Origin: Geomicrobium sp. JCM 19039 | GTDB lineage: Bacteria > Bacillota > Bacilli > Bacillales > Marinococcaceae | Length of the DNA stretch: 64,000 nt | Assembly: GCF_000698145.1 (NCBI RefSeq) | Contig: NZ_BAXB01000002.1 | Span: 310,001-374,000 of the forward strand | Direction: 5' to 3' | Shown here: piece by piece, positions 17,993 through 28,493 of the stretch | Layout of the letters: the number at the start of each line of letters is the position of its first letter | How positions within the stretch are numbered: the stretch's first letter is position 1 | Notes under the pieces: model-generated | What the model was told of the DNA's origin: nothing | Seen by the model: only the letters and a program-made list of their open reading frames with translations | The model's database searches: none | Translations under genes and position numbers: made by a program

Positions 17993-19477
17993 TTACGGTA
18001 AAATCGTATCGCCCATCAAGTAACGGTCACACTCGCGAGCCGCTTCTCGACCTTCATGAATCGCCCATACGACAAGGCTTTGACCTCTACGATTGTCTCC
18101 TGCAGCAAATACACTTGGAACATTCGTATTGTACTTACCATACGGCGCATCAATCGTACCACGGTTTGTTACTTTTACTTGCATCTGTTTGAGCAACGCT
18201 TGCTCTGGTCCGGTAAATCCAATCGCTAGTAAAACAAGATCAGCATCCCAAACTTTTTCAGTTCCAGGGATCGGTTTTCGAATCTTGTTTCCATCTTCAA
18301 AGATGTTTCTGCTTGGACGGCTTCCAATCCAACAAGGTTATTGTCTTCATCTGTGACAAACGCTGTCGTAAACCATTGATATGCACGCGGGTCTTCACCG
18401 TAAACCGCTTCCGCTTCTTTATGACCATCTTCTTTGGCAAACGTCATTGGGAACAGCGGCCACGGGTTATTGTCCATTCGAATGTCTTCTTTAATCTTAT
18501 TAATATCAAACTGGGTAATTGACTTCGCCCCGTGTCGAACAGACGTTGTAATGCAGTCAACCCCAGTGTCGCCCCCACCAATGACGATCACGTTTTTATC
18601 CTTAGCGGTAATGTATTCTTTATTTTCATGGTTTGAATCTAGCAATGATTTCGTATTTTGCGTGAGAAAATCCATCGCAAAATGAACACCATTTGCCTCT
18701 TTGCCCGGCACGTCGCCAACGCCTCGAGGTACTTGAGCACCTGTGCAAAGAATGACGGCAGAATAATCATTGTTCAATTGCTCCCACGAGATTGTTCGTC
18801 CAATTTCTTCGTTCGTCTTGAACGTAATCCCTTCTTCTTCGAGCAGCCGAACTCTTCTCATGACCGTATCATACGGCAGTTTCACGTCCGGAATCCCATA
18901 CGTTAATAGACCACCAATACGATCATCTTTCTCATAAACAACGACGGTGTGCCCTGCTTTATTCAGTTGGGCAGCAGCGGCAAGTCCTGCCGGACCTGAA
19001 CCAACAACCGCGACGCTTTTTCCTGTTCTTTTTTTCGGTGGCTGAGCTTTTACCCAGCCCTCTTTAAACCCGCGCTCAATAATTTGCCACTCAATTGATT
19101 TAATGGCGACGGGATCGTCATCAATGGCAACCGTACAAGACCCTTCACACGGAGCTGGACACACCTTTCCGGTAAATTCTGGGAAATTGTTTGTTTTGTG
19201 AAGTCTCTCCAACGCTTCATACCATTTGCTTGATAGATTAAATCATTCCATTCGGGAATGAGGTTGTATACCGGACAACCAATTTCATCAGAACCTGGGA
19301 TGCTCGTACCTGCCTGACAAAACGGATCCCACAATCCATACAACGAGCGGCTTGTGATTCAATCAGTTCTTTTGACGGTGTCAAATGAATGTCTTTCCAA
19401 TCTTTTGATCGTTCCACTGGATCTCTTTTTGGCGGAGCTTCTCGTTTAATCTCCATAAAACCAGTCGCTTTTCCCAC
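17993..19477 (-). CDS. gltD: Glutamate synthase (NADPH) small subunit (three frame breaks)
   Basis: FAD/NADPH subunit that passes electrons to the large subunit for glutamate synthesis from 2-oxoglutarate and glutamine. Features in order: N-terminal cluster-binding Cys region RCMDCGI / PFCQAGTSIPG, GCPVYNLIPEWNDLIY, VCPAPCEGSC, FAD site VAVVGSGPAGLAAA, NADPH site NVIVIGGGDTGVDC, and PSVFAAGDNRRGQSLVVWAI near the end. Frame breaks fall at about 19325, 19215 and 18300; joining them gives about 494 residues, the normal length. GTG start at 19477 follows AGGAGGGG, 26 bases after the large-subunit gene. In B. subtilis naming this subunit is GltB. Confidence 0.93.
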
Positions 19478-19503
19478 TGTGATCCCCTCCTGTTCTGACG
19501 GTA

Positions 19504-22500
19504 CTACTTAACCGCCGCTTTCTTTTGCTGACTTTGATCAAATGCTGCCATGACGGCTTCTTCTTCTGAAATGCCTTCTTTAATCGATGTTTCAATCGCT
19601 TTTAACATATTGCGATAATCTGTAGGGATCACCTTTACGAAGTTCGTCACTGTCCGCTCCCAATCACGAAGCAACCGCTCGCCTATCGGACTGCCAGTAA
19701 CCAAAGCGTGCTTTTCAATCAGTTCTTTTAACTCCGTCACATCTTCATCTTTCACTTCATCTAATTCAACGAGTGCACGATTGCAATGTCTTTCAAATGA
19801 CCGTTCAGGGTTGTATACAAAAGCCGTCCCCCCTGACATTCCTGCAGCAAAGTTCTTCCCTGTTTCTCCAAGAACGACAACCGTCCCGCCAGTCATATAT
19901 TCTAACGCGTGGTCTCCTACACCTTCGACAACAACACGAGCGCCACTATTTCTCACGCAAAAACGTTCGCCAGCGATGCCTGAAATGTACGCTTCGCCAT
20001 TTGTTGCACCGTATAGCGCGGTGTTTCCAACGATAATGTTTTCCTCAGGCTTGAGTGGTGCCGATTCATGAGGGTGAACATAAATCTTTCCCCCTGACAA
20101 ACCCTTTCCGATATAGTCATTGCTGTCACCAATAAGGCGAAGCGTCATGCCTTTCGGGATAAATGCCCCAAAGCTTTGGCCTGCGGAACCAGAAAACGTT
20201 AAGTCCAACGTATCTTCCGGCAGTCCATCCATGCCGTAACGTTTAGAGATCATGCTTCCAATTACCGTACCGACCGCACGATTTATACTCCAAATTGGAT
20301 AGCTTTGCTCGACTTTCGTTCCGTATTCAATTGCTTCTTCACAACTTTCCATCAACATCGTTACATCGAGTGATTCATTCACAAGATGTGTTTGTTCAAG
20401 ATGCCCGATATGTTTTTGCTGATTTTCTGTCTCAGGTCGATAAAGCAATGAAGCAAGGTCCACCTGTTTTGCTTTTTCATTCGTGATGTCTGTACGTTGT
20501 TCTAACAAGTCAGAACGACCGATCATATCATCAAGCTTTGTAAACCCAAGTTCTGCCATGATTTCCCGCATTTCTTCAGCAACAAATGTCATGAAGTTCA
20601 CGACATGATCTGGATTTCCAGCAAAGCGCTTGCGTAATTCCGGATTTTGGGTCGCAATACCGACTGGACACGTATCGATGTGACAGACGCGCATCATCAC
20701 ACACCCTAAAACGACAAGCGGAGCTGTGGAAAATGCATATTCTTCAGCACCAAGCAGCGTTGCTGTAATAATATCATTGCCTGTCATCATCTTGCCGTCT
20801 GTCTCTAACCTCACACGTTCCCGGAGACCATTTAGCACAAGTGTTTGATGAGCATCAGCCAAACCAATCTCCCATGGAAGTCCTGTATGCTTAATCGATG
20901 TACGTGCAGCTGCACCTGTACCCCCATCATAGCCACTAATGACAATTCCATCCGCACGACCTTTTGCGACACCGGCGGCGATCGTACCGACACCTGTACC
21001 CGATACAAGCTTCACACTAATCCGCGCGGCAGGGTTTGCATGTTTCAGATCATGAATGAGCTGCGCCAAATCTTCAATCGAATAAATATCGTGGTGTGGC
21101 GGCGGCGAGATCAGACCAACGCCTGCAGTCGTTCCGCGCACTTGAGCGACCCAAGGGTACACTTTGTTTCCTGGCAATTGTCCACCTTCACCTGGCTTTG
21201 CGCCTTGCGCAATTTTGATTTGAATTTCATCGGCATTCACTAAATAATGACTCGTTACGCCAAAGCGGCCGGATGCCACTTGTTTAATCGCACTACGTCT
21301 TAAATCACCATTTTCATCAGGAGTAAAGCGTTCTGGGTCCTCCCCACCTTCTCCTGTATTCGATCGACCACCAATCCGGTTCATCGCAATGGCTAAAGAT
21401 TCATGCGCCTCTTTCGATATGGAACCAAAGCTCATTGCACCCGTTTTGAAGCGTTTGAAAATCTCTTCAACCGGTTCAACTTCATGCAATTGTACAGATG
21501 GACGGTCTTTCTTAAACGCGAGCAGACCTCGAAGTGTTGTTTGCTTCTCTTCTTGCTCGTTAATGGAACGACTATAGGCTTTAAACAATTCCTGATCGTT
21601 TGATCGACAAGCTTGTTGGAGCATATGAATCGTGTGGGGGTTAAATTGATGCTCTTCCCCATTTCTTCTCCACTGATGGTCGTCACCGTCTGGTAAAGAA
21701 AGTTGTTCACTTTCAAAAAGACGATAGGCTTTTCGATGACGTTGGATCGCTTCATTCGCAATCGTCTCAAGATCAATTCCACCAATTCTTGTTGGCGTCC
21801 ACGTAAAGTGATGATTGATTACATCTTCATGAAGTCCAACCGCTTCAAAGATTTGCGCACCACGGTAGCTTTGTATCGTGGAAATGCCCATCTTTGAAAG
21901 GACTTTCATCATCCCTTTTGTCGCTGCTTGAATGTAGGCTTTTACTGCATCGACGTAATTGACGCCCTCGAGCTCTTCATCTCTAGCAAGACCTTCAAGA
22001 GAATCAAACACAAGATACGGATTGATCGCTTCAGCCCCGTAACCGAGGAGAACAGCGAAATGATGAACTTCACTCGCTTCACCGGTTTCTACAATTAAGC
22101 TCACTTTTGTTCTTGTTCCTTGTCGGATGAGATGATGATGCAAGCTCGAGACAGCCAAAAGCATTGGCAGAGGCACGTTGGATTCATCTGAGTCACGATC
22201 CGTTAACACAATGAGTGTCTTTCCGTCTTCAATTGCTCGATCTGCGCGTTTGTGTATGTCTTCAAGTGCCTTTTCAATATTTGAAGACGATCCACTCGGC
22301 TCAAACGTTGCAGACAGCACTTCTGCTTGTAAGCCTTGCTCGTCACAAGCGGCAAGCTTGGCTAGCTCTTCATTCGTTAGAGTGGTGTTTCTAAGTAAAT
22401 ATGGCGGGCACTCTTCGCCGTTGGGTGAAGAAGGTTGCCCTCTTTCCCGATTGTCGTGCCTACCGCAGTCACGACTTCTTCTCGAATCACGTCGATCGGC

Positions 22501-24081
22501 GGATTCGTTACTTGTGCAAATTGTTGCTTAAAGTAGTTGTACAACAGTTGAGGTTTCTCCGACAACACAGCTAGCGGATTGTCATACCCCATTGACTACC
22601 GGGTCTGCCCCATCTGTAACGAGCGGCTTGATCTGTTTATGAATTTGCTCAAACGTATACCCGTGTACGAGTTGATTTAGGAGCACTTGCTTTTCGTCAT
22701 ACTCTTTAAATGCATCTGAGCTTTCACGGATATCATCTAGCGTCTTTAGTTCCTGTGAAACCCATTCTTCATACGGGTGCTTAGAAATAATCTCTTGTTT
22801 TACATCTTCATCTGGAATAATGCGCCCTTCGCTCGGGTCGACGATGAGCATCTGCCCCGGTTTTAACCTTTTCTTCTCAACAACTTTCTCTGGTGCTGCG
22901 GGGAGTACACCCACTTCAGAAGACATGACGACGATGTCATCTTCTGTCACGATGTAGCGGGATGGACGAAGACCATTTCGGTCAAGACAAGCGCCTACAC
23001 GATTTCCATCCGTAAACACAATGGCTGTCGGTCCGTCCCACGGTTCCATTAGCGTAGAATGATATTGGTAAAATGCACGCTTATCTTTAGCCATGTTCTC
23101 AGCATTTTGCCATGGCTCTGGAATCATAAGCATTGCTGAGTGGGCAAGTGTTCTTCCAGACAATGTTAAAAATTCAAAAGCATTATCGAACATCGAGGAG
23201 TCACTACCATTTTCATCAACGACAGGTCGCACTTTTTCAAGATCGCTTTGGAAATAGTCGGATTCGAACACCGCTTCTCGCGCTCGCATCCAGTTGACAT
23301 TCCCTTTAATCGTATTGATTTCCCCGTTATGCATAAGATACCGGTTTGGATGTGCTCGCTCCCAACTCGGAAATGTATTCGTACTAAATCGAGAATGCAC
23401 GAGAGCGATCGTACTTTTGAATAATTTCTTCTTCAGATCGGTATAAAACGTACCGAGTTGATCCGTCGTAAGCATGCCTTTATAGACAATCGTTCTTGTT
23501 GAAAGACTGGCAAAATAAAAAGAATCACCCTCTTTTAAAAGGGCTTTAACTTCTCGTTCAATACGCTTTCGAACAACATATAATTTTCTCTCTAAAACGT
23601 CTGAAGACAAACCTGAAGATGTAATAAAAACTTGTTGAATATAAGGTTTTGCTGCGAGTGCAGTCTTACCTAACCCTTGTTCATTCACAGGAACATCGCG
23701 AATACCGATGACACTTGCTTGCTCCTCTTTTGCAATCGATTCAAGTAGGTCGAGGACAGCCCTTCTTCTGCCTTCATCGGTAGGCAAGAACAACATCCCA
23801 ACGCCATATTCCCCAGCGTTTGGTAATGAAAAGTCGTTTTCCTTTGCAGCTTCTACAAAGAACGGATGAGGGATTTGCAACAAAATTCCTGCCCCGTCAC
23901 CAGAGTTCTTCTCCGCTCCTTGCCCACCTCGATGTTCAAGATTGCTCAAAAGATCAAGTGCGCTTCGCACGATCGTATATGATGGTGTTCCTTTAAGATT
24001 TGCTAAAAACCCAATTCCGCAGTTGTCATGCTCAAATTCAGACCGGTACAATCCTTGGTCCCCTTGATATTTGTGAGTCAA
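19504..24081 (-). CDS. gltB: Glutamate synthase (NADPH) large subunit (two frame breaks)
   Basis: Large subunit, about 1,525 residues when joined. The N-terminal glutamine amidotransferase domain uses the Cys in [16 protein letters not shown], exposed after removal of a short propeptide. [30 protein letters not shown] and [11 protein letters not shown] follow. The FMN/synthase domain has [44 protein letters not shown], and the 3Fe-4S Cys in [20 protein letters not shown]; the C-terminal helix domain has [21 protein letters not shown]. Breaks lie at about 22590 (two G lost) and 22380. In B. subtilis naming this is GltA. It is transcribed away from a TelA-type gene, with a candidate CcpA site in the 336-bp gap. 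Confidence 0.95.
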
Positions 24082-24190
24082 TTCATTCCACCTCTTTCAT
24101 CCAACTTGAAGTTGTCTCAGTAAACTAGTAAAAATGATCTTACCACTTATCTGAACCTTCGGCAAATTGGAACTGCCCGTCGCTTCAGCA

Positions 24191-24204
24191 TGTAAGCGCT
24201 TAAT
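24191..24204. promoter_or_regulatory. Candidate CcpA (cre) site upstream of the glutamate synthase operon
   Basis: TGTAAGCGCTTAAT contains TGTAAGCGCTTA, a near-palindromic match to the cre core (12 of 14 consensus positions). It lies 110 bases upstream of the large-subunit start codon, within the 24082-24417 gap. Confidence 0.4.
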
Positions 24205-24337
24205 GTATAGTTGCTTCGGGAAAAAATCTAACAATCATTTTTCTGCCTGTTTTCTATATATTAATCCGTAATTGTACTTTTCTTTAATAGAAATAATACA
24301 TACGAAACCTTTATCTGTTTACAAACGTAAATGAATC

Positions 24338-24367
24338 AAGACATGATTGTTGTGAAAATGATATAAT
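24338..24367 (+). promoter_or_regulatory. Candidate promoter of the TelA-type gene
   Basis: A perfect TATAAT at 24362-24367 with AAGACA (4 of 6) 18 bases upstream. The gene starts 51 bases downstream. Confidence 0.45.
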
Positions 24368-24417
24368 GAACAAAGAATTGCTCGGCTGATTTTTACTGAC
24401 AGAAAGGTGGTCTATCC

Positions 24418-25509
24418 ATGCAAGAAGAAAATACACATGCCCCAGAAGTTGACGAAACGAATTTTGAAACTGACCTTAAAGAACCTGAGAAACAAGAGGC
24501 TGAGAAAAACGCAGAACAATACATGAACAAATTTAAAGAAAGTAGCAATACAGCTGAACTAATCCAACAGTTAGGTTTGTTAGGAGAAGATGAGCAAAAA
24601 CTTGCTGGAGACTCTCTTGAATCATTAAAGCGACCGGTGCAAGACATGCTCTCCAATAAAAACAGTGAGTTGCCTGAACAACTCTTTGAACTTCGTCAGC
24701 AAGTGTCGACGCTAGAGCCTGAACACCTTAACCAAAATGCATTGCAAAAAGCGTGGAACAAGCTTACCCGCAAAAATCCAATTGATCAATATGCACAGAA
24801 ATATAAAACGGTTGAAGAACAAGTAGAGAACATCATTGAAGCGTTGTTAAAAGGGAAAGACAAATTGCAAGAAGACAACTTGATGTTAGAGCAACTTCGG
24901 GAGACCGCGACTTCCCGGATCACCAATTTGGAAAAGCAAATTGAAACGGGTAAACAGTTAAACACGATGCTTGAAAGTGAAATGACTGCCGAGAAATGGC
25001 GAGACAACCCAGTGGAGTTGCAAAAGGGCCAGCAAAAAGTGATTACACGGATCAAAAACATGACACAAGCGGTCATGGTATTACAGCAGTCACTCGCTTC
25101 AGTTGACTTAATAAAAGAAAACAATGAGAAGCTTGAAGAAGCGATTTTTAATGCGATTACGATGACGAAGAACGTCATTACGGTCACGGCAAGCATCCAG
25201 CTGGCCCTCGGTAACCAGAAGAAGGTCATTGACGCTGTACAAAGCGTGAACCAAGCAACCGAAGATATGATTTTAAGTAATGCCAAAACGTTGCGTACGA
25301 ATACGGAAGAAACGTTAAAAACATTGGAAGAACCTGCGGTTGCCATTGAATCTTTCCGTAAAGCTTATGAAGATGTGCAATCTGCGATTGAATTAACCGA
25401 ACAATCCAATGAACGAATCGTGCAATCCGGTAAAGCGTTCATCGCCGAACTTGATGACTTGAACAAAAATGTTCAAGCTCGTCTGCCTGAGCGAACCGAG
25501 CGTTCATAG
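24418..25509 (+). CDS. TelA/KlaA-family protein (toxic anion resistance protein)
   Basis: A 363-residue acidic, almost entirely helical cytoplasmic protein. Long coiled-coil-like segments (residues about 120-330) and the family stretch ILEKQIETGKQLN-like, VELQKGQQKVITRIKNM, LQQSLASVDLIKENNEKL and TASIQLALGNQK identify TelA, the family of B. subtilis YceH. Its biochemical role is unknown; some members are linked to tellurite or antimicrobial stress. ATG at 24418 follows AGAAAGGTGG. It is followed after 45 bases by a hypothetical gene, probably in one operon. The first 40 residues are a variable acidic tail. Confidence 0.85.
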   Translation: MQEENTHAPEVDETNFETDLKEPEKQEAEKNAEQYMNKFKESSNTAELIQQLGLLGEDEQKLAGDSLESLKRPVQDMLSNKNSELPEQLFELRQQVSTLEPEHLNQNALQKAWNKLTRKNPIDQYAQKYKTVEEQVENIIEALLKGKDKLQEDNLMLEQLRETATSRITNLEKQIETGKQLNTMLESEMTAEKWRDNPVELQKGQQKVITRIKNMTQAVMVLQQSLASVDLIKENNEKLEEAIFNAITMTKNVITVTASIQLALGNQKKVIDAVQSVNQATEDMILSNAKTLRTNTEETLKTLEEPAVAIESFRKAYEDVQSAIELTEQSNERIVQSGKAFIAELDDLNKNVQARLPERTERS

Positions 25510-25554
25510 CACCGAGTCATTGACCACTACTTTACGATGAAGGTGATGATGTTT

Positions 25555-26469
25555 GTGAAAGATTGGCTAACCTCCTCATGGAGGGAGCGTTTTATTCCGG
25601 AGCGGATGCGCACCGTTGACGATCATATATTTTCTGACCCAAACGGCCTTTCACTCATCAAAGAAAGTGAAGCGGTTTTAGACAAAGTCATTTCCCATAT
25701 ATTAAAACACGGACCGCCACGAGGCTCACAAGTGTATAGAAAAAATGGTCGCACCTTTAAGATGAGGCTGAAAGTAAGTCAAAAACATTTGAAGTTACTC
25801 ACGTTTGATACCCATCAATCTCCTTCTGCCATAAAAAAACGCTTTGTGTTGCATTACGTAAGAAGTGAACATTCAAAAGCCCAACAAAAAATGATTAAAG
25901 ATGGGTTTGTCTATTATATGAAGAATGGGAAATCGCATGTGAGGAGTGTCGTTAAATCACCATATTTTCACGGCATGATTCAAAAATTGCAACACATTGA
26001 CGGAGCATTAGATGGACATGCCCCTACTTCTCTCATTCAAATGCAAGACCAACCTGATCACGAAGAAACGATCTCTAAAGAAGCGAAATCAGAGCGAGAT
26101 CAATATGCAGGTTCTCTAAACTATGTATCGATGCTCGAACACGAGTTGCCTGCGCCTTTAAAGAACCGACTGCGCCAGCTCCTTGAACTGTTGTATCCAC
26201 TCAAAGAACAGCTCAGGCACTTATCGGTTGAAGATCGGTATCAAGTAAAACGCATGCTCCAACAAGACATTCCAAACCTATTAGAAGCCTATCAGCAATT
26301 GGATGAGGAAGAGCAGTCCGAGCAAATGGAAAAGGTGTACGAAACTCTAACACAAATGGAAATAACAGTAAGTCGATTGCATGATAACGAAGACGATATG
26401 AAATCAGAGCGATTTGATTACCTCATTCGATTAAACGAACGTCGCTATAACGAAAAAAAAGACCGCTAA
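25555..26469 (+). CDS. Hypothetical protein, operon partner of the TelA-type gene
   Basis: A 305-residue basic protein that I do not recognise. It has no signal peptide or membrane segment. The N-terminal half is Lys/His-rich with many mixed strands and helices; the C-terminal third (LKNRLRQLLELLYPLKEQLR, then QVKRMLQQDIPNLLEAYQQL) is helical and may form a coiled coil. It ends in a basic tail. TelA genes often sit beside an XpaC-type protein, which this resembles in position and length but not in any motif I can see. GTG at 25555 is chosen because AAGGTG lies 9 bases upstream; ATG codons at 25537-25549 are too close. Confidence 0.6.
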   Translation: MKDWLTSSWRERFIPERMRTVDDHIFSDPNGLSLIKESEAVLDKVISHILKHGPPRGSQVYRKNGRTFKMRLKVSQKHLKLLTFDTHQSPSAIKKRFVLHYVRSEHSKAQQKMIKDGFVYYMKNGKSHVRSVVKSPYFHGMIQKLQHIDGALDGHAPTSLIQMQDQPDHEETISKEAKSERDQYAGSLNYVSMLEHELPAPLKNRLRQLLELLYPLKEQLRHLSVEDRYQVKRMLQQDIPNLLEAYQQLDEEEQSEQMEKVYETLTQMEITVSRLHDNEDDMKSERFDYLIRLNERRYNEKKDR

Positions 26470-26491
26470 ACAAGGTTCAGCGGCTGAATTT

Positions 26492-26533
26492 AACCCCAAG
26501 TTCGGACCATAAACGAATTTGGGGTGTTTTATT
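26492..26533 (+). terminator. Terminator of the TelA-type operon
   Basis: ACCCCAAGTTCG / CGAATTTGGGGT stem followed by GTTTTATTT. Confidence 0.75.
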
Positions 26534-27497
26534 TGTGAAAGCAGCGTGAGCATGTAAGAAGAAGTGGATTAGAAGCCTATGGAAGGCTCGTATTGTAACA
26601 TTCAATAAGCCTTACACTTTCATGAATGACCAAGTTCGTGCTTGTTTTCACTGTAGCTGATGCCGATACGATAAGGCATCGTCCCCTCGCCCATTCTCGC
26701 TGTGTCTGCGTTTCAGTCCAGGCTACAAGGGTGACATCGGTGGTGAAATAACGGTGCTGCCTCCTGGCTACGGTGTGTGGAAAGAAGTCCAAATGCCCCA
26801 TATATTTATTAATGTGACAATTGAGAAAGAAAATCATGATTTAAAACGTGAATGCGCACATAAACGGTGTCAACTGTCACAAATCGTGCGATTTGTGACA
26901 GTTGCGTGCCGAAAGTGCCCGGTTTGAGGCTGGATTGTCACATACGTGATCGGCCATCACATGCTTGTGCCAGGTGCTGAGCCTCGGTCACGACTTTTTA
27001 CCCTTCGGCAGACGTTTTTCGTGTTGCCCGCAACCCTTGCAGTGACGAACAACGATCGGCAACGAGATGAATTTCAACAGACAATATGCAAGCACTTACC
27101 CGCAATGACCCATCTCGGTCATCCATCTCAGTGAATTTCTTTCGTTCTACTTATATAGATAGTAACCGGAACGATTTATATAGAGTGAATCTAAGCTTTT
27201 CCTAATTTGCGCTATTGGACTTTTCTTTCCAGTACAAACGGTTAAATACAGCCTGAACTACAAGCATCCACATGTATTGGAAAGCAACAAACAACATCGC
27301 AAATCAAGAATTCATAAAGTTCAACTTGCATCCATTCACAATGTCTTATCCATGATACGATATATAGAAGACAAGGAAGTGAATTTTTATAAATCGTAAA
27401 ATTGTTAAGATATCATTTATGCAAAGTGTGATTTTACGTTAAAATAATGAGCACAAGTCACTTGCCGTTATAATCAACTCACATTGGAAAGGAATCG
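26534..27497. other. Non-coding stretch of about 960 bp
   Basis: No credible gene on either strand: the longest open frame (26577-26837, minus) lacks a ribosome site and any recognisable sequence. Contents: a diverged copy of the repeat found at 62.4 kb (around 26722-26765, TACAAGGGTGACATCGGTGG), a 34-base palindrome (26871-26904), and an AT-rich 300-bp leader before the MBL gene. Base composition in 26.6-27.1 kb is more GC-rich than the flanks, as expected for decayed mobile or repeat DNA. Confidence 0.5.
26871..26904. repeat. Perfect 16-bp-arm palindrome
   Basis: CAACTGTCACAAATCG and CGATTTGTGACAGTTG flank a 2-base centre. No T-run follows. It may be an operator, a cruciform or a relic of an element end. 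GGATTGTCACATAC occurs 35 bases further on. Confidence 0.7.
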
Positions 27498-28433
27498 ATG
27501 ATGCAGAAACTATTTGATCACACGTATCTCATTGACGGACTCGACCTTGGCATGGAAGAACGTACCGGAATTTATGTGTTGGACAATGAGCAACTAACCA
27601 TTATTGAAACAGGACCGAGTCAATCATTTGAGCCGATTCGCCTTGGACTCAAACAGCTCGGTTATGAAATGACTGATATTTCTAACATTATCTTAACCCA
27701 CATTCATTTAGATCATGCAGGTGGCGCCGGGCAGCTCGTTCAACACGCCACCAATGCTCGCGTCCACGTTCACCCAAGTGGCTACAAACACCTCATCGAT
27801 CCGACGAAATTGATCGAAGGAGCTCGTGTTGTGTATGGGGATGCGTTTGACCTTACGTTTGCACCTGTTCTCCCCGTTCCAAAACGGATGGTCGTTAGTC
27901 AAGAAGATGGAGCACAGCTCCATCTTGGCAACAACCGAACGCTCACATTTTTCCATACTCCTGGCCATGCAATGCATCATATCTCCATTCTAGACAGCCA
28001 AACGAATGGGATCTTTACTGGGGATACGGTTGCGGTCTATTATAAAAGTTTGAGCGAGCGTTACGATCAATGTGTAAGCGTGCCGAGTACATCCCCTTCC
28101 CAATTCGACCCAGCAATGATGGCAAATTCGTGGGAAAAGATTCGTCGGTTATCTCCGGATGTTTTGTATTTAGGCCATTTTGGCGCCCCACGGCAAACCG
28201 ATCAACTGTTTCTAAACAGCGAACAACTGCTCGAGAAATTTATCGATGCGTTAAGAACAGAATCACAAGATGCAAAGCGGTTAGCGCGCATCCTTCAACA
28301 AACCGTTCAAGATCATTATCGGCTCGAACACCTTACAGGTGATGAATCCAATATGTTAAACGTCGATTGCCAAGTTTCAGCACTCGGTCTCCTCCACGCT
28401 TATGAAAAAGGGAGAATCGAGCTAGATGGTTGA
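27498..28433 (+). CDS. MBL-fold metallo-hydrolase
   Basis: Metallo-beta-lactamase-fold hydrolase of 311 residues. Metal-binding motif THIHLDHAGG carries the HxHxDH signature; further ligands are His in HTPGHAMHH and Asp in GIFTGDTVAV, with a late His in YLGHFGAP. The C-terminal 90 residues form a helical extension seen in the glyoxalase II/RNase Z-like subgroup that acts on small thioester or organic substrates. The substrate is not deducible. ATG at 27498 (or the adjacent ATG at 27501) follows GAAAGGA. It stands alone; the promoter of the next gene overlaps its stop codon. Confidence 0.85.
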   Translation: MMQKLFDHTYLIDGLDLGMEERTGIYVLDNEQLTIIETGPSQSFEPIRLGLKQLGYEMTDISNIILTHIHLDHAGGAGQLVQHATNARVHVHPSGYKHLIDPTKLIEGARVVYGDAFDLTFAPVLPVPKRMVVSQEDGAQLHLGNNRTLTFFHTPGHAMHHISILDSQTNGIFTGDTVAVYYKSLSERYDQCVSVPSTSPSQFDPAMMANSWEKIRRLSPDVLYLGHFGAPRQTDQLFLNSEQLLEKFIDALRTESQDAKRLARILQQTVQDHYRLEHLTGDESNMLNVDCQVSALGLLHAYEKGRIELDG

Positions 28434-28458
28434 ACAACGGTTGAAAGCCCTTTATAAT
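28430..28458 (+). promoter_or_regulatory. Sigma-A promoter of the DUF2777-like gene
   Basis: TTGAAC (28430-28435), 17-base spacer, TATAAT (28453-28458). It overlaps the stop codon of the MBL gene and lies 36 bases before the next start. Confidence 0.65.
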
Positions 28459-28493
28459 GAGTAGGTGAACTGTGTTGAAAAGAGAGGATAAGT

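Noticed and set aside
26577-26837. Open frame on the minus strand as a gene
   Set aside because: No ribosome site, no recognisable sequence, and it overlaps a repeat-like segment.
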